Positions 25,499 to 36,784 are shown, counted from the stretch's first letter. The stretch is DNA of 64,000 bases from Planococcus citri (GCF_950023065.1 NC_088681.1:31158836-31222835); one strand, 5' to 3'. Made by a program: numbers and translations. The notes: generated from the letters alone by a model not told the origin.

Positions 25499-26341
25499 TT
25501 ACCAGTTAGCCTGAACACGTTCGATGACTTTTTCAAAAAAGGCACAATGATTGGCGTATAACATTAAATTACGATCAATATCCATCCAACGCACGCCTAC
25601 CGCATCATCGCCAGCATGCAAAGGTAGAACACCTAACGACTTGTTGTCATCATCGTGAAAATGCACAGCAACCGTTTCCATCCAAGCATTATCTGTATTT
25701 CTATGATCATCGACATATCCTTTATAAATTTCACTTCCATCAGTAAATTTTTTTTCAATTTGTTTCTTCAGTTCAATTTTCTCTTCGTCAGATTTCTCTA
25801 GAAAATTCAACGCTTCTTCTAAAAATTCGCGTTTTAAAGTTTGACTGATACTTTCGCCAGCATCGACCATTCCACCAGGCAAAGCCCATTCTCCGGTATC
25901 TCGTCTTTTGATAGCGACAAATTGTAACATTGGTTTACCGCTCGTTGAATTCATTTGTTTTTCTCCGTTTTGGTTTCGTTTCCATCTCGTTACAATCGGA
26001 TCGGCGGCATGATTCGGGCCCCATTTTCCTAAAATACCTCTACCTTGAAGTCCCGTCCTACCAATTGGATTCAAAGGACGTCCGTCGATGATTTTATACT
26101 CGCCGACGTAACTTTCACGATTTACTTTACCGTCTAAACGATTCCACGAAGGTTGGAAGCTAGAATCGGTCAGATCAGGATCAGCCCATACTTGACCTTT
26201 AATACTTTCAGAGGTGTAGTTGGGTGGATTGTACTCGGGCCATGGAATATCCCAAGATACTTTTTCGTCTGGTACTGCGAGTCGAGAAATGCTATTCTTG
26301 AAATCCGGGTAAATGTTATTTCGGCATTTGTGATGAATCAT
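25499..26341 (-). CDS. NUDT9: ADP-ribose pyrophosphatase NUDT9
   Basis: An intronless 280-residue frame encodes a Nudix hydrolase that cleaves ADP-ribose to AMP and ribose-5-phosphate. The N-terminal half carries the NUDT9-specific core: WADPDL near 52-57, GRTGLQGRGILGKWGPNHAA near 94-113, and DPIVTRWKR. The Nudix box starts at G157 (GMVDAGE, then R171-E172-F-L-E175-E176-A) and fits GX5EX7REUXEEXGU up to EEA. Downstream are YKGYVDDHRNTDNAWMETVA and HAGDDAVGVRWMDID, which are typical of NUDT9. The protein is shorter at the N-terminus than human NUDT9 (350 residues) and has no obvious mitochondrial presequence, so an upstream exon cannot be excluded. The same strand carries WDR89 upstream, 287 bp away. 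Confidence 0.95.
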   Translation of the reverse strand: MIHHKCRNNIYPDFKNSISRLAVPDEKVSWDIPWPEYNPPNYTSESIKGQVWADPDLTDSSFQPSWNRLDGKVNRESYVGEYKIIDGRPLNPIGRTGLQGRGILGKWGPNHAADPIVTRWKRNQNGEKQMNSTSGKPMLQFVAIKRRDTGEWALPGGMVDAGESISQTLKREFLEEALNFLEKSDEEKIELKKQIEKKFTDGSEIYKGYVDDHRNTDNAWMETVAVHFHDDDNKSLGVLPLHAGDDAVGVRWMDIDRNLMLYANHCAFFEKVIERVQANW

Positions 26342-26628
26342 TGCGACAAAATTGAATTTCTACAACAAAACGTTTAAAAATTTTGTTAGGTCAAGTAGGT
26401 ATATGGTTATCATTAGGTATAAGTACGATGCATAAGCAATTATTCGGAAGAAAATTTTCAATAAAATGCGAAAATAAAACGAAGAACTCGAAACACTAAT
26501 CAGTTATATGAATTTTATTTACAGAAATCACAGATATAAAAATGTCCATCAGCATAGATGATATCGAAGTCTGTTTCATATGGTTAAGAGACAATTGCAG
26601 GTAGAATAAAATAAATCATAAAAAACAA

Positions 26629-27948
26629 CTAATCCGATGGTTTGAATTTCGTTGTACGTTCTTTAAGCTGTGTTTTATTCACATATTCGTTGGTTTCTTC
26701 CCATACGCTTATGATACCACTTTCTCCAGCAGTAATAAATGTGTCGTTATTGAAACAGCTGCATCTAATGATTTGCTTATTCTCAGCAAACGTACTAAAA
26801 GATTCTAGTTTATCCTCCTTCAAGACCAAAGATTTGATATATTCTCCTTTTTGAACATTCGAGCCTCCGAGTATCACAACGTTACTATTTTCATCAAAAC
26901 AAGACTGATGAATATCTGTAATATAAGCGTTATCCGACGACCTGATATAAATAGCCGAACCAAGAAGTTTTCTGCTAAAATTTATATAAGGACTGGAATC
27001 CTCCGTTTTCCAAAATTGAACAGTTTCCATATCGGTGATACAACCTATACGATCTTCGTTTTTAATATTAATCCATTTCAATTTCCTTATCGACGATTCC
27101 ACGTTAAATGAATTCAGCAAAGCGTCGTCCTCATTCGGAGCACTAATATCAAATAAATTAATCAATCCGTCCGTCGAACCACTCAACATGTTGTTGGCTT
27201 TAACAGGATGAAACTCGATGGACGTCACATCATCGATATGAGTTTCCCAATAACCTCCTAAAACTTTAGGATTTCTAGAATCCCAAAATAATACGTAGGC
27301 GTCTGCGTCAACCAAGGTACTACCAGCGCCGATGAATTTACCGTCACATGATAATCCAAAACAATTGATTGGTTTCAATTGATCTGCTCCGTCTGTATCG
27401 TCGCTGAACGTGGACGAAGGCTTACTCATGTCACGTAAATCCCATAGCTTTATGGTACCGTCGAGGGAAGAGGAATAGACGAGATTTTCATCGATCAATT
27501 TAATACCGGTTATAATACCGTCGTGGATTTTTTTCGTGATTCCTTTCTGTAAACCTTGTTCGACATCGTACAAAACGCATTGGTAATCGGATAATCCGGC
27601 GACTAGTTTGATCTTGTTGTTTTCGAAAAGTGCTGATAGGTGAAGAACGTAGGTATTATCCAGAGACACCGCTTGTTCGTCTTTGATTTTATAAGTTTTA
27701 GGAAAATGACTATCGGATGAGAAATCTTCTGGTTCGGCTTCTTCGTCGGAGTCGTGTTGATCGTCGCTGGAATCATGATCCATTGGTTCATTTGGTTCAG
27801 ATTCGTGATCCGATGATTCTTCAGAGTCGTGATCGGATGATGCTTCGGAATCCTGCTCAGATAATTCTTCTGAATCATGTTCCTCGGAATCATCGGAATC
27901 ATGATCAGAAGGTTCCGAAGATTGAACTTCTTCTTCCGGGATCTTCAT
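26629..27948 (-). CDS. WDR89: WD repeat-containing protein 89
   Basis: The single coding exon gives 439 residues. Residues 1-80 are strikingly acidic, with repeated DHDSEES-like motifs. A WD40 propeller follows: SSSLDGTIKLWDLRD around 159-173, YVLFWDSRNPKVLGGYWETH around 218-237, SGSTDGLINLFDIS around 256-269, and GESGIISVWEE near the end. The order and the GYWETHIDDVTSIEFHP block match WDR89, whose molecular role is poorly known. A TTTTTCAG acceptor lies directly upstream of the ATG, in the 5' untranslated region, so at least one non-coding first exon probably exists near 28.0-28.3 kb. The acidic N-terminus appears longer than in vertebrate WDR89. The gene is divergent from TMLHE. Confidence 0.88.
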   Translation of the reverse strand: MKIPEEEVQSSEPSDHDSDDSEEHDSEELSEQDSEASSDHDSEESSDHESEPNEPMDHDSSDDQHDSDEEAEPEDFSSDSHFPKTYKIKDEQAVSLDNTYVLHLSALFENNKIKLVAGLSDYQCVLYDVEQGLQKGITKKIHDGIITGIKLIDENLVYSSSLDGTIKLWDLRDMSKPSSTFSDDTDGADQLKPINCFGLSCDGKFIGAGSTLVDADAYVLFWDSRNPKVLGGYWETHIDDVTSIEFHPVKANNMLSGSTDGLINLFDISAPNEDDALLNSFNVESSIRKLKWINIKNEDRIGCITDMETVQFWKTEDSSPYINFSRKLLGSAIYIRSSDNAYITDIHQSCFDENSNVVILGGSNVQKGEYIKSLVLKEDKLESFSTFAENKQIIRCSCFNNDTFITAGESGIISVWEETNEYVNKTQLKERTTKFKPSD

Positions 27949-28339
27949 ATTATGATCTCTGAAAAATAATTCACGATGGTTAAAATAAAATACTAATATT
28001 TCAATAATAATTAAAAATTAATGATTTACTTTCGGTTTCAACGGTACGTTCGTTTTTTGCAATCGCAAATTAAAATTACAACGGAAACTAATTGAAGCAT
28101 TAAATTTCAGTCAGAAAATCGACGACATCATTCTATCGAAAGTAAAATATTTCTGTAGGTATCGTATTCTATTATCGATTTCGATCAGCTTCTCTTTCTA
28201 CATTTCTTCTATGGTTTACAAAGTAAAATAATAACGAAAAATTTATTATTGTTTAAAATATATTTACCTTGGTTAATGAACTGATCTTGAAAAACATTCA
28301 AATATGCAATAAAACTGGAATCTGAAACAAAATTTTCAG

Positions 28340-29639
28340 ATGCAATGAATGTTACAATTGGAAATCCAATCAACGAAATCATAATGATATTAAAATAGAC
28401 GTAGCGAAGATAAAATCAATGAAAAATGACGGAAATGACATATCGATCACCTGTGAGTACTGCTTCCCATATCACAACTCACAAGTTCTTCTTATTAGGT
28501 ATTAAAAAGAATAAGTAATATTGAAGTAAATTTTATGTTGAGGGGTCGATGATCATGAATCGAAGTATAACATAGACTGGATCAAAATTCAACATCAGCC
28601 AGAATCAAAATTAGATCAAGTGTTTTGGTCAGGGCAAGAAATAGAAAATGAAATACCAATTGTTTCAAATCAAGAGAGCCCAGAACAAGTCGCTCGAGTA
28701 TTAACAACGTCACTTCTACGATATGGGATCGGTCTCGTGAAACATGTAAGAGGAACACATATCATTCAAATGAAAAAAAAACGAAATAAAATCATTGATT
28801 TTTTTAAAACTAGGTACCACCAACATTGGAAGCCACTGCTGAAGCAGTAAATAAACTGGGCCCTGTTATGCATACACTTTATGGTGGAATGTGGTGTGTG
28901 CAAACCGACCGAGAGTTTGAAAAATACCAAGATACCGCCTATACTGCTCAAGAATTATCTGTTCACACAGATAACACATATTTCATCGAACCAGCTGGGT
29001 AACAACGAAATTAATTTAGCGGTAGCAACATTAACAAGGCCATAACCATTCGTATCAGATTGCAGATATTCCATTGCATTGAAGCTGCTCAACAAGGAGG
29101 CGATACATTACTTGTAGATGGATTCAAAGCTGCACGCACCTTGAAAGAAAAATATCCGATGAGTTACGAGTGTTTAAAACAGACTCCTATAGAATGGCAA
29201 TATATCAGTGATCAGAATCACTACACTTGTACGAAACCCATTATCAATTGTTCTGCTCAATCAAAAGAAATCGAACAAATAAGGTTAGAAATACAAGTAT
29301 CAGCTAGCAGTATCAAAATTTCATTACTTTTTGCTACGTTTTCATACACCTTCGTTTTGAAATTACAGGTATAATATATACGACCGAAGCCCGAGACTAT
29401 ATCCTTTCAGAAACGAACGTAATATCTTATATCAGAGTGTAAAAAGATTCAGAGATATAGTCAACGAGAAAAACTATCAATGGAAACTACAACTGACCCC
29501 AGGAACTGTTATATTTATCAATAATTGGCGAGTTCTTCACGGTAGAACAGCGTTTACTGGAAATAGAGTACTGGTTGGATGTTACATGGGAATGAATGCT
29601 TTACTGAGTAAAGCTAGAATACTGAAACTAATCGTATGA
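28340..29639 (+). CDS. TMLHE: Trimethyllysine dioxygenase (TMLHE), 5' end missing
   Basis: Five exons (28340-28452, 28543-28745, 28814-28998, 29059-29283, 29369-29639) join in phase through GT-AG introns. The product is a 2-oxoglutarate/Fe(II) dioxygenase that hydroxylates N6-trimethyllysine, the first step of carnitine synthesis in mitochondria. The first visible exon (CNECYNWKSNQR) matches the Zn-binding N-terminal domain. The oxygenase has YGIGLVKHV, TAYTAQELSVHTDNTYF (Fe-ligand H and D), QIFHCIEAAQQGGDTLLVDG and FINNWRVLHGR (third Fe-ligand His and the 2OG-binding Arg context), and ends LSKARILKLIV. A start codon, mitochondrial presequence and the WLRDN-type exon are not identified upstream. 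I therefore mark the 5' end as incomplete, not broken. The gamma-butyrobetaine dioxygenase paralogue is the alternative; motifs such as SKYNIDW favour TMLHE. Confidence 0.85.
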
Positions 29640-29990
29640 TTCCATATATTCTTATAAAAATACATACTTTTTTAGAATGGTTATCTGTAGCTTACCCAGT
29701 GCTTTCTTTGTTGAGTTCGATCCAATTATCTTACAAAAATGATTTTACTGTGGAAACGTTACACACCAAAATCACTTGAGAAATTCAACTCAATTTTAGA
29801 GAAGAGAAAAGAGATCAAATTATGATCAAATTCAAAATTTCAATTCAAATCGAAATGATGATAATAGATAATAAAATGCGCCGGAGCATGTGACTGATTA
29901 GAATTAGATAAACACAGACTTTCCCACAGATGAGAGAGGAAATTAGGTGAAAAAGTTGACCTATATTTTTCATGATGTCACTTTGCGCAA

Positions 29991-31075
29991 TACCACCTAT
30001 AGTAAAAGGCCTGAGCGCTGTTTTGTGACGTCATCACTAAAGGGGAATACTTACATATCTAACATATGGTAATACACTATAGAAATGAAAGAAAAATGCA
30101 CTCCAACGAATTAAATCCGGTGAAAATTTTATTTTTCATATTTTATTCACATGCATAATGAATTTAAGATCACCTACGAATGATTTAAATGAAAACAAAA
30201 ATAAAAAAACGAGGTTAAACAACATTGTTTTTCAACATTAAAGATGAAAATAATGCATAAACTTGACAAAATTATACCTTCTGAAGGATATTATACAACT
30301 CACTGGTGAAATCGAATGAAATATTTGTCAAATAATCCTTAATTCATCAAAATCCCACAAAAATTAAATGATATCAACACTCTTGACTCTATTCCGAAGT
30401 ATGTATTCCATTTCCAATTCCATTTCAACTACACAGGTAAAAAACGGAAAACCACACAGTTTCTTCAGCAGCAATGTGATTGATGATAACCAACTTGAGT
30501 GATAAATTAATGACTAGAACACTTTCAGCTAATTGGTTTCAGTTTTGAGATGTTGATGGTTAATGCCGTTAATGGTTTCTTGATTAGATTATCCATTGTA
30601 CTTTCACTTTGTAGTTGGATTGGATTGTTGTACTCAATAATATGCAGATTTAAAACGCATTGTAGATTTTATGGTTCAGGTCTATTCATTTCACTATGAC
30701 ATTATTCCAGTTAAGAGTAAAACACAAGCACATACACACATTAGTTTTCATTTTTCAATTCACTTGATATCTACATGTTCAAATCACACAACACAACAGA
30801 TTGCGAAAAATTCGTTTTTGTACAAAAAGAAAGTAAACCAACACCACCAATGATTGAAAACAACAATATTTCATCACTGTACCACATTTTAGAACGAATT
30901 TAATTAATTATTTATCATTTTAATAACTTTTTCAACGAAAGTTTTACTCAATTTCACGAATTCGCCATTTAATCATACGTTAAAATTCAAATGGTAAACA
31001 CAATCGAGTCCCCTTAAGGTGTGACGTCAGAAGGTGATAACGATTCAGCGCTCAGGCCTTTTACTATAGGTGGTA
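29991..31075. mobile_element. MITE with about 30-bp inverted termini and TA flanks
   Basis: The element (29993-31073, about 1.08 kb) has ends CCACCTATAGTAAAAGGCCTGAGCGCTG and the reverse complement. Both sides are flanked by TA, as for Tc1/mariner-type insertions. Just inside the termini both ends also share GACGTCA and AAGGGGA/TCCCCTT motifs. It has no transposase; its 60-codon frame is not convincing. Confidence 0.75.
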
Positions 31076-31097
31076 CTGCTTTGCGTCGGTATTTTTG

Positions 31098-31235
31098 CAG
31101 GGATTTCCAGCCAATCATCGATTAGCTTTTGGCTATCAGCTTTTAGCTTGATTTTCATTAGCTTAAATAAAGCTGGCTATTGGCTGGCAAAATTTCATTG
31201 GCTGGCGATTGGCTGGCTTTTGGCTTACGAAAACA
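31098..31235. mobile_element. Truncated hAT-type MITE fragment
   Basis: The fragment starts with the intact terminus CAGGGATTTCCAGCCAATCA and is homologous, in reverse complement, to the right end of the 5447-6154 MITE. Similarity stops near CTTACGAAAAC. Only one end is present. Confidence 0.8.
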
Positions 31236-31424
31236 AAAATACAACTTTTTTACATAAACTAATTTCCCAATTTGAACTTCGCTACTTTGGGTGAACACAG
31301 TTCCACGCCACAATTACGTGGTGAAGTAAAAACAATAGTATGTCGCTACGAATTCTTGAAGTATGGCAAAAACGGTCATTTTCGCAACTTTGGCCATCTC
31401 TTCTGACTATAAAAACAACTCAAA

Positions 31425-33187
31425 TTGGAAAACCTCACTCTGTTTTTTGTTTTAGGGTCTGAACTATCGATTAAGCCCATTTTCAGCCCAAACACAAAAG
31501 TACCGCCTTACAGTGTTATTTTTAAAAAAATTCAATCAAGTGATGAACGAAAAATTTGGAGAAAAAAAATAGGCATGTGTTTGAGCAATTTTTTGTGTAT
31601 TTTAGGATTGGATAAGAAGTGTGACAAAGCAATGGATAGAAGGCTGAAAAAAATTGAAGGCGACGGCAACTGTTTATTCCGATCATTATCATATAGTCAT
31701 TATGGCTCTGAAAGATATCATGGAAAAGTTCGAGAGGAAATTGTTTCATTTGTCATCAAGAATTGGGTAAATTTTGAGCCATTTATCGTTGGAAATTTAT
31801 CATATGGCATAATTATTAATAACCACCAAGAATACGCTTCTCATATGAGCTCTAATGGTGTTTTTGGCGGCGAAGTTGAAATAACTGCGTTCTCAAGAAT
31901 TTTTACACAATATCGCATTGAAATTGTTTGCCCCGAGTTAGTAGCTGTACCAAAAAAAACGTATGGAAATGGGCAAAAATGTATATGTCTTCAATACTCT
32001 GGCGAATTGGATAAGGGTCACTATGATGTGTTACTTCTCTCCAGTACATCTAAACGTAAAACGACTACCAAGGATAAAGCCGTTCCTCTCCCTTCCGCAC
32101 CCGAACACAAGCGTATGGAAGCTCCTTCAACCCATAATCTTTTGACTCATCAAATACTGGGGAAAAAAAATTGAAATAGACGAAAGTAGTCTGTTTTGGT
32201 GCTTATCTGTCTATCTTCATAGCAACCAAAAACATCACTTTCAAATTAGAAAAGATGTTGTACTGCACGTAGCAAATAGCTGGCCAGATTTTGAGTCCAA
32301 TATTTTAAATAATTCATTTTACGCCACACATATTAAAAATAAATTAGAATACACTGATTACATTTGTGTTCCAAAGATACATTTGGAGGTGAAGTAGAAC
32401 TCAGAGCGTTTTTGGATATTTATACAGATTATTGTACATATTTCTGTGTTTGATGACAATGATGATGAATCAAAACCACTAAAAGTATATGGTACTGGAC
32501 ATAAATGTATTTCGCTTAAATATTTCGAAAAAAAAAAACAGCAAATGGTACTACAATATTATGGTTCCGAAATGTAAACGTAAAACAGCAGCTACGAATG
32601 CTTCTAAGAATAGTACTTTGAAATCAGGTACAAGCAATGCGAGCAACGTTGTAGTTCCTCTCCCCACCGCGCCTAAATGTAAATTAACATGCATCAGTGC
32701 GCCAGAACGCAATGCAATAAGTGAAACAAGATCGGTTCCATTATACTTGGGTGATACAAAAAATTTGTTGGCTTCGGTGATTCAATTTGATTTAGGCTGT
32801 CTGGATGTGAAATGTCAGTACTGTGGAGGGTTGTGATTTAAAAAGGAACCTGGGCGAGTAGCTAATAACTATTGCCATCGCGGGAAAATTCGCCTGCCTC
32901 CACTAAACAAATATCCAAATTGTTTAAAAATTTTATTGATAAGTGAATCCAAAGAAAGTCGACAATTTCGCTCCAACATAAGAAGTTACAACAGTACTTT
33001 TTCCTTTGTCTGTTTTCATGCTAATTTTTGCAACATCCCAAATCAGTGGGCACCAGTTTTGAAAATTCATGGTCAAGTATATCATATGGGATAGCTGATC
33101 AGAGTACATGGGGGGGGATTAAGGAATGGTTGACGGACCATAAGGGAGGGTTGGGACGCGAAGCGGCCAGGGGGCGGAGCCCCCTAG
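31425..33187 (+). pseudogene. Helitron relic with two OTU protease-like domains
   Basis: An open frame up to 32174 encodes an OTU cysteine protease domain with the catalytic motif EGDGNCLFRSLSYSHYG and the matching histidine in GHYDVLL. One base later, in another frame, a second related domain follows (IDESSLFWCLSVYLHSN, ADVV-like helix, GTGHKCISLKY). It is frameshifted and has Ser in place of the catalytic Cys and Trp/Tyr in place of the His. A Helitron N-terminal segment then appears: LGCLDVKCQYCGGL, a stop, then NNYCHRGKIRLPP, FRSNIRSYNSTFSF and KIHGQVYHM. This matches the same region of the 46-kb Helitron. Stops and frameshifts show it is dead. Rep and helicase domains are deleted. Confidence 0.8.
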
Positions 33188-33188
33188 T
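33150..33188 (+). mobile_element. Helitron 3' terminus (hairpin plus CTAG)
   Basis: The perfect hairpin GGGGGC-GGA-GCCCCC (33170-33184) runs directly into CTAG (33184-33187), followed by T at 33188. That is the canonical Helitron 3' end inserted 5' of a T. It is GC-rich against an AT-rich background. It closes the OTU-bearing relic upstream. Confidence 0.85.
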
Positions 33189-34429
33189 CCTTTTAAATAT
33201 TAAATATTGAGATTTCAATTTTTTGAATTTCTGCGCCAGGAGCAGAAAAAAGACCGATCTAAATCGAAAAGAAGTAATTTTAAAATTAAATTTAGCGAAA
33301 GAAAACTGCCCACAGCACAGCTAATAAATCCTTCGCCTATCAGTACAATACGATACATTATCTCGACAATAACCCAATCGTCACGATCTTACACGAAATC
33401 TTCTGCCAAAACTTCGGATCACTGACCACATGAAAAATTTAGATCGCAATTGAAAGCTTCTTCGCAACATCAATCATCGATATAATGCACATTTATAAAT
33501 GTATGTATCTATACCTATACAACACAAGTGCCTAAATATTAAGCAATAGGTATCCAGGTATAACTTAGATCCATTTATTACAGTGTCAAAAACTTGGGCG
33601 TGGATTAGCAAATAGCACCAGATCAGCACACAACAAAAATAATGACAAGTGTATAGAATTACTTATACACACACTTGGCATAATGGCAAAGGTTCAACTA
33701 CCTGGTTATACGTACATACTTAATCGTACATCTCATTAAAAATAAATGAATTTTATTCTCGTACCTGTGTGGCACGTCAACGTTTTTACTCGTATTTCAG
33801 AATAGAGTGATATTATTGATGATAAATTGATGAATTCGTGAAGCGCAAGCGTTCAATTAAGAATAGGTAGGTAGGTAGGTAGAGGTACTAAGGAGTTACC
33901 TATAGTGTATTTATTTCGTCGATCAAACACGATTTCGAACCAAAAGTTACGGGGGTTCTTCCCAAGTACGGTCGGGAAGAGGGATCGTTCCACACCAAGA
34001 AAAACCTTTCCGAATTTTTCGAACCAGGGACACCTTCAAGACTGAAATTATTTCTCCTATGACAATTTGTGTGAAAAACTTGATTGTGCAGGCTGCGACA
34101 TTTGCGATACTAGCACATACGAGCTAGTCACACCTGTAATCAAGTAAGCTTGCAATTAAGAAGATGTTTGATTGATTTTACCATAACGCTGCTGTAATTT
34201 TTGAAATAAACAGATATATCGTGAGTTCGTGACGCAATATGAACTTCGAAACTTCTTTTGTTGAACAGCTTTGAAAAATCGAAGTCGAACAGAAAATTCA
34301 TTTATTCGATTTATACTTTCGTCGTTCGTTCATTGATGTACGATGATGTACTGATGTGGATACCTACTTGTTAATCAACAGCGACTAATACAATATTTGC
34401 AAAGAATTTGAATTTCTATACCATAATCA
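33188..34429. other. Spacer between Helitron relic and secreted-protein array
   Basis: No gene is seen. From about 33950 the sequence shares blocks with the upstream regions of the four array units, such as CCAGGGACACCTTCAAGACTGAAAT and CACACCTGTAATCAAGTAAGCTTGCAAT. It therefore marks the left end of the segmental duplication. Confidence 0.5.
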
Positions 34430-35170
34430 ATGGATTTAAAAACATTATTTTGCGCGTGTTTCATATTTCAAATATATTTTACGAATGCGTCCGAATCTGA
34501 TAACGTTATAAGTCCTGAACAATGTATTTTGAACAAGAAATCACGAATCTCTAATGCCGAGAAGCTCAAAAATCAGTACATTAGCGAACGTGGTATCAGC
34601 AGTAAGTAATACCCCCGGTCTATCTTCCGCATTCTTTTACCATTGCTTTTACGAAGGTACCAATTGTAATTTGTACTGTTTTTATTAATTTTTGAATATA
34701 TCGAATCTATAACTATACTTATTCTAGTTCGACACATCTGGAGAGGAGATTGGCCATATAATTTGCAAGATTTCAATGTCGACCAATCATACCAGATCTG
34801 CCGATGCTTCGCCAAAATTTATTATAATCTAAATACTGAATTATATAAACTTGAAGTGAATCAAAATTTTCAGTATACCACAAAACCAGTTCCTTTGAGC
34901 TGGTTTGGAATAGAATACAACGAAGATGTTCTTAAATGTGAATTTCTATCTATTAGAACATTTTATCTAGTCGCATCCGGAAAGTATTATAAGGAACCTT
35001 ATCGTGTAAACGTGTATGTTTTCGAACTGAGCGACGAGGAATCAAAAAGTCTGGGGAAACGAGAAAATCCCGAAAAATTTGTGGTGAACTATCCGTATGG
35101 TCAATTCAAAGTTCTTTATCCTAAAATAAATCTTACAGCATATTTTGAAAAAATAAAACAAAGGTTATAG
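34430..35170 (+). CDS. Secreted small protein, tandem family copy 1
   Basis: Two exons (34430-34601 and 34728-35170) join in phase to 204 residues. Exon 1 starts MDLKTLFCACFIFQIYFTNA, a good signal peptide. Exon 2 starts IRHIWRGDWPYNLQDFNVDQ and contains YQICRCFAKIYYNLNTEL, FYLVASGKYYKEPYRVNVYV, KRENPEKFVVNYPYGQFKVL and YPKINLTAYF. The mature part keeps four cysteines in a pattern shared by all copies. No known domain was recognised. Secretion, tandem duplication and rapid divergence fit a salivary, venom or immune-type protein of a sap feeder, but that is an inference. Confidence 0.8.
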
Positions 35171-36064
35171 ATAAGAGCTCCAATAATTTCAAGTTGAGTA
35201 AGACCTATTTGTATTGGTTTTTTTTTCAATGCTGAAAGTTAAAATGATTAATCAAAAATATGTACCCACCCTTGACCCTAATCTTACATGCAAATAAATT
35301 ATTTAATGCAAACAAATGTGATGAAATTTTCTTGTTCGAGCCACTGGCTAGTCCGATTTCGACTTCCAATTCTCATAAAACAATCATTCACTGCAATTGG
35401 CTCAAAATTAGAATCTCAATCTTCCAGTGCATACATTTATCTATAGAGATTTTTTGAGAGGAGATTTCTTTGAAAACCGAAGAACCCCCTTAACGTGTTT
35501 TTTCCTTTCGAAACCTCTTTTTTACACCTTGAGGTATTGCTTGAGAAGTTTAAATGTACTAAATAAACATTAAAATGAGCTAAGGGGTCGAGGGTCATAC
35601 TATACCAAGACATACCGTTTCTGGTCTCAGGTTTTCCGAATTTTCTCAAACCAGGGACACCTTCAAGGCTGAAATTTTTTCTCCCATGGCAATATATTGT
35701 AAGAAAAACTTGACTTCTGCAGGCTGCGACATTATTGCGATACCACATACATAGACAACGCGCAAGTCACACCTGTAATCAAGTAAGCTTGCAATCAAGA
35801 ACATATGTTTGATTGATTTTATCATAACTCTTCTTTAATTTTCAAATTAACGGATAGATCGTGAGATAATACGAACTTCGAAACTTCTCTAGATAAACAG
35901 CTTTAAAAAATTGAAGTCGAACAGAAAATGAATTTAATCGATTTGTGCTTTCGTATAGTTCTCGTTCATTGATGTACCTACGGTGATGTACCTACCCACT
36001 GATGTATTGATCAAAAACGACTAGATACAAGACTTGCAAATAGTTTGAATTTCTACCCCAATCA

Positions 36065-36784
36065 ATGGATTTTAAAACATTATTTTGCGCGAGTTTCGTA
36101 TTTCAAAATATATATGTATTTTACAAATTCATCCAAATCTGACAACGTGATAGGTCCTGAAAAATGTACTTTGAGGAATAAATCGCAAATCACTGATGCC
36201 GATGAACTCAAAGAGCAGTACATTAGCGAACGTGGTTACGGTAGTAAGTACCCCAATCTAAGTATTTTATGCATTATGTAGAAATTTGGAATGTTTTTTT
36301 TTAAAAATTAATTTTTGAATATACGACCTAACTACTTTTTCTAGTTCGACACATCTGGAGAGCCTGGAAAGACGATTGGAAATGTTATGATTTGAATGAT
36401 TTGAATGTCAACCAATTAATACAAGTCTGCCAATGCTTCGCCGGCATTTATTATAAACTAAATACCGAATTAGTACCCAGAGTGAATAAAGATTTTCTGT
36501 ACGCCACAGAACCCTTTCTTCTGAGATTGTTTAGAAAGGAATACTCCGAAGGTGTTATTCAATGTCAATTTCCAGATATTAAAACATTTTACCTAGTTGC
36601 GCCGCCAAAGTATTATACGGAAGTTCATCATCTAAACGTGTACATCTTCGAACTAGATGGAATGCAATCATCACAAATAGGGAAACGAAAAAATCCCGAA
36701 AAATTTGTGGTCAAGTATCCAAATGGTCAATTCGAGGCTCTTTATCCTAAAATAAATTTTACAGAATATTTAGAAAAACTATAA
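36065..36784 (+). pseudogene. Secreted family copy 2, signal-peptide exon frameshifted
   Basis: The copy is collinear with the others: exon 1 at 36065-36243 and exon 2 at 36345-36784. Exon 1 is 179 bases against 175 in copies 3 and 4, because four extra bases lie in the ATATATGTAT stretch at the end of the signal peptide. From the normal ATG the frame therefore stops early. An internal ATG downstream restores the mature frame but leaves no secretion signal. Exon 2 is intact (VNQLIQVCQCFAGIYYKLNT, NPEKFVVKYPNGQFEALYPK). It is either a recent pseudogene or a copy with an altered 5' end. Confidence 0.7.

Noticed and set aside
27603..27962. Overlapping frames rich in Ile/Met/Pro or Arg/Asn/His opposite the WDR89 leader
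   Set aside because: They are shadows of the biased acidic coding sequence.
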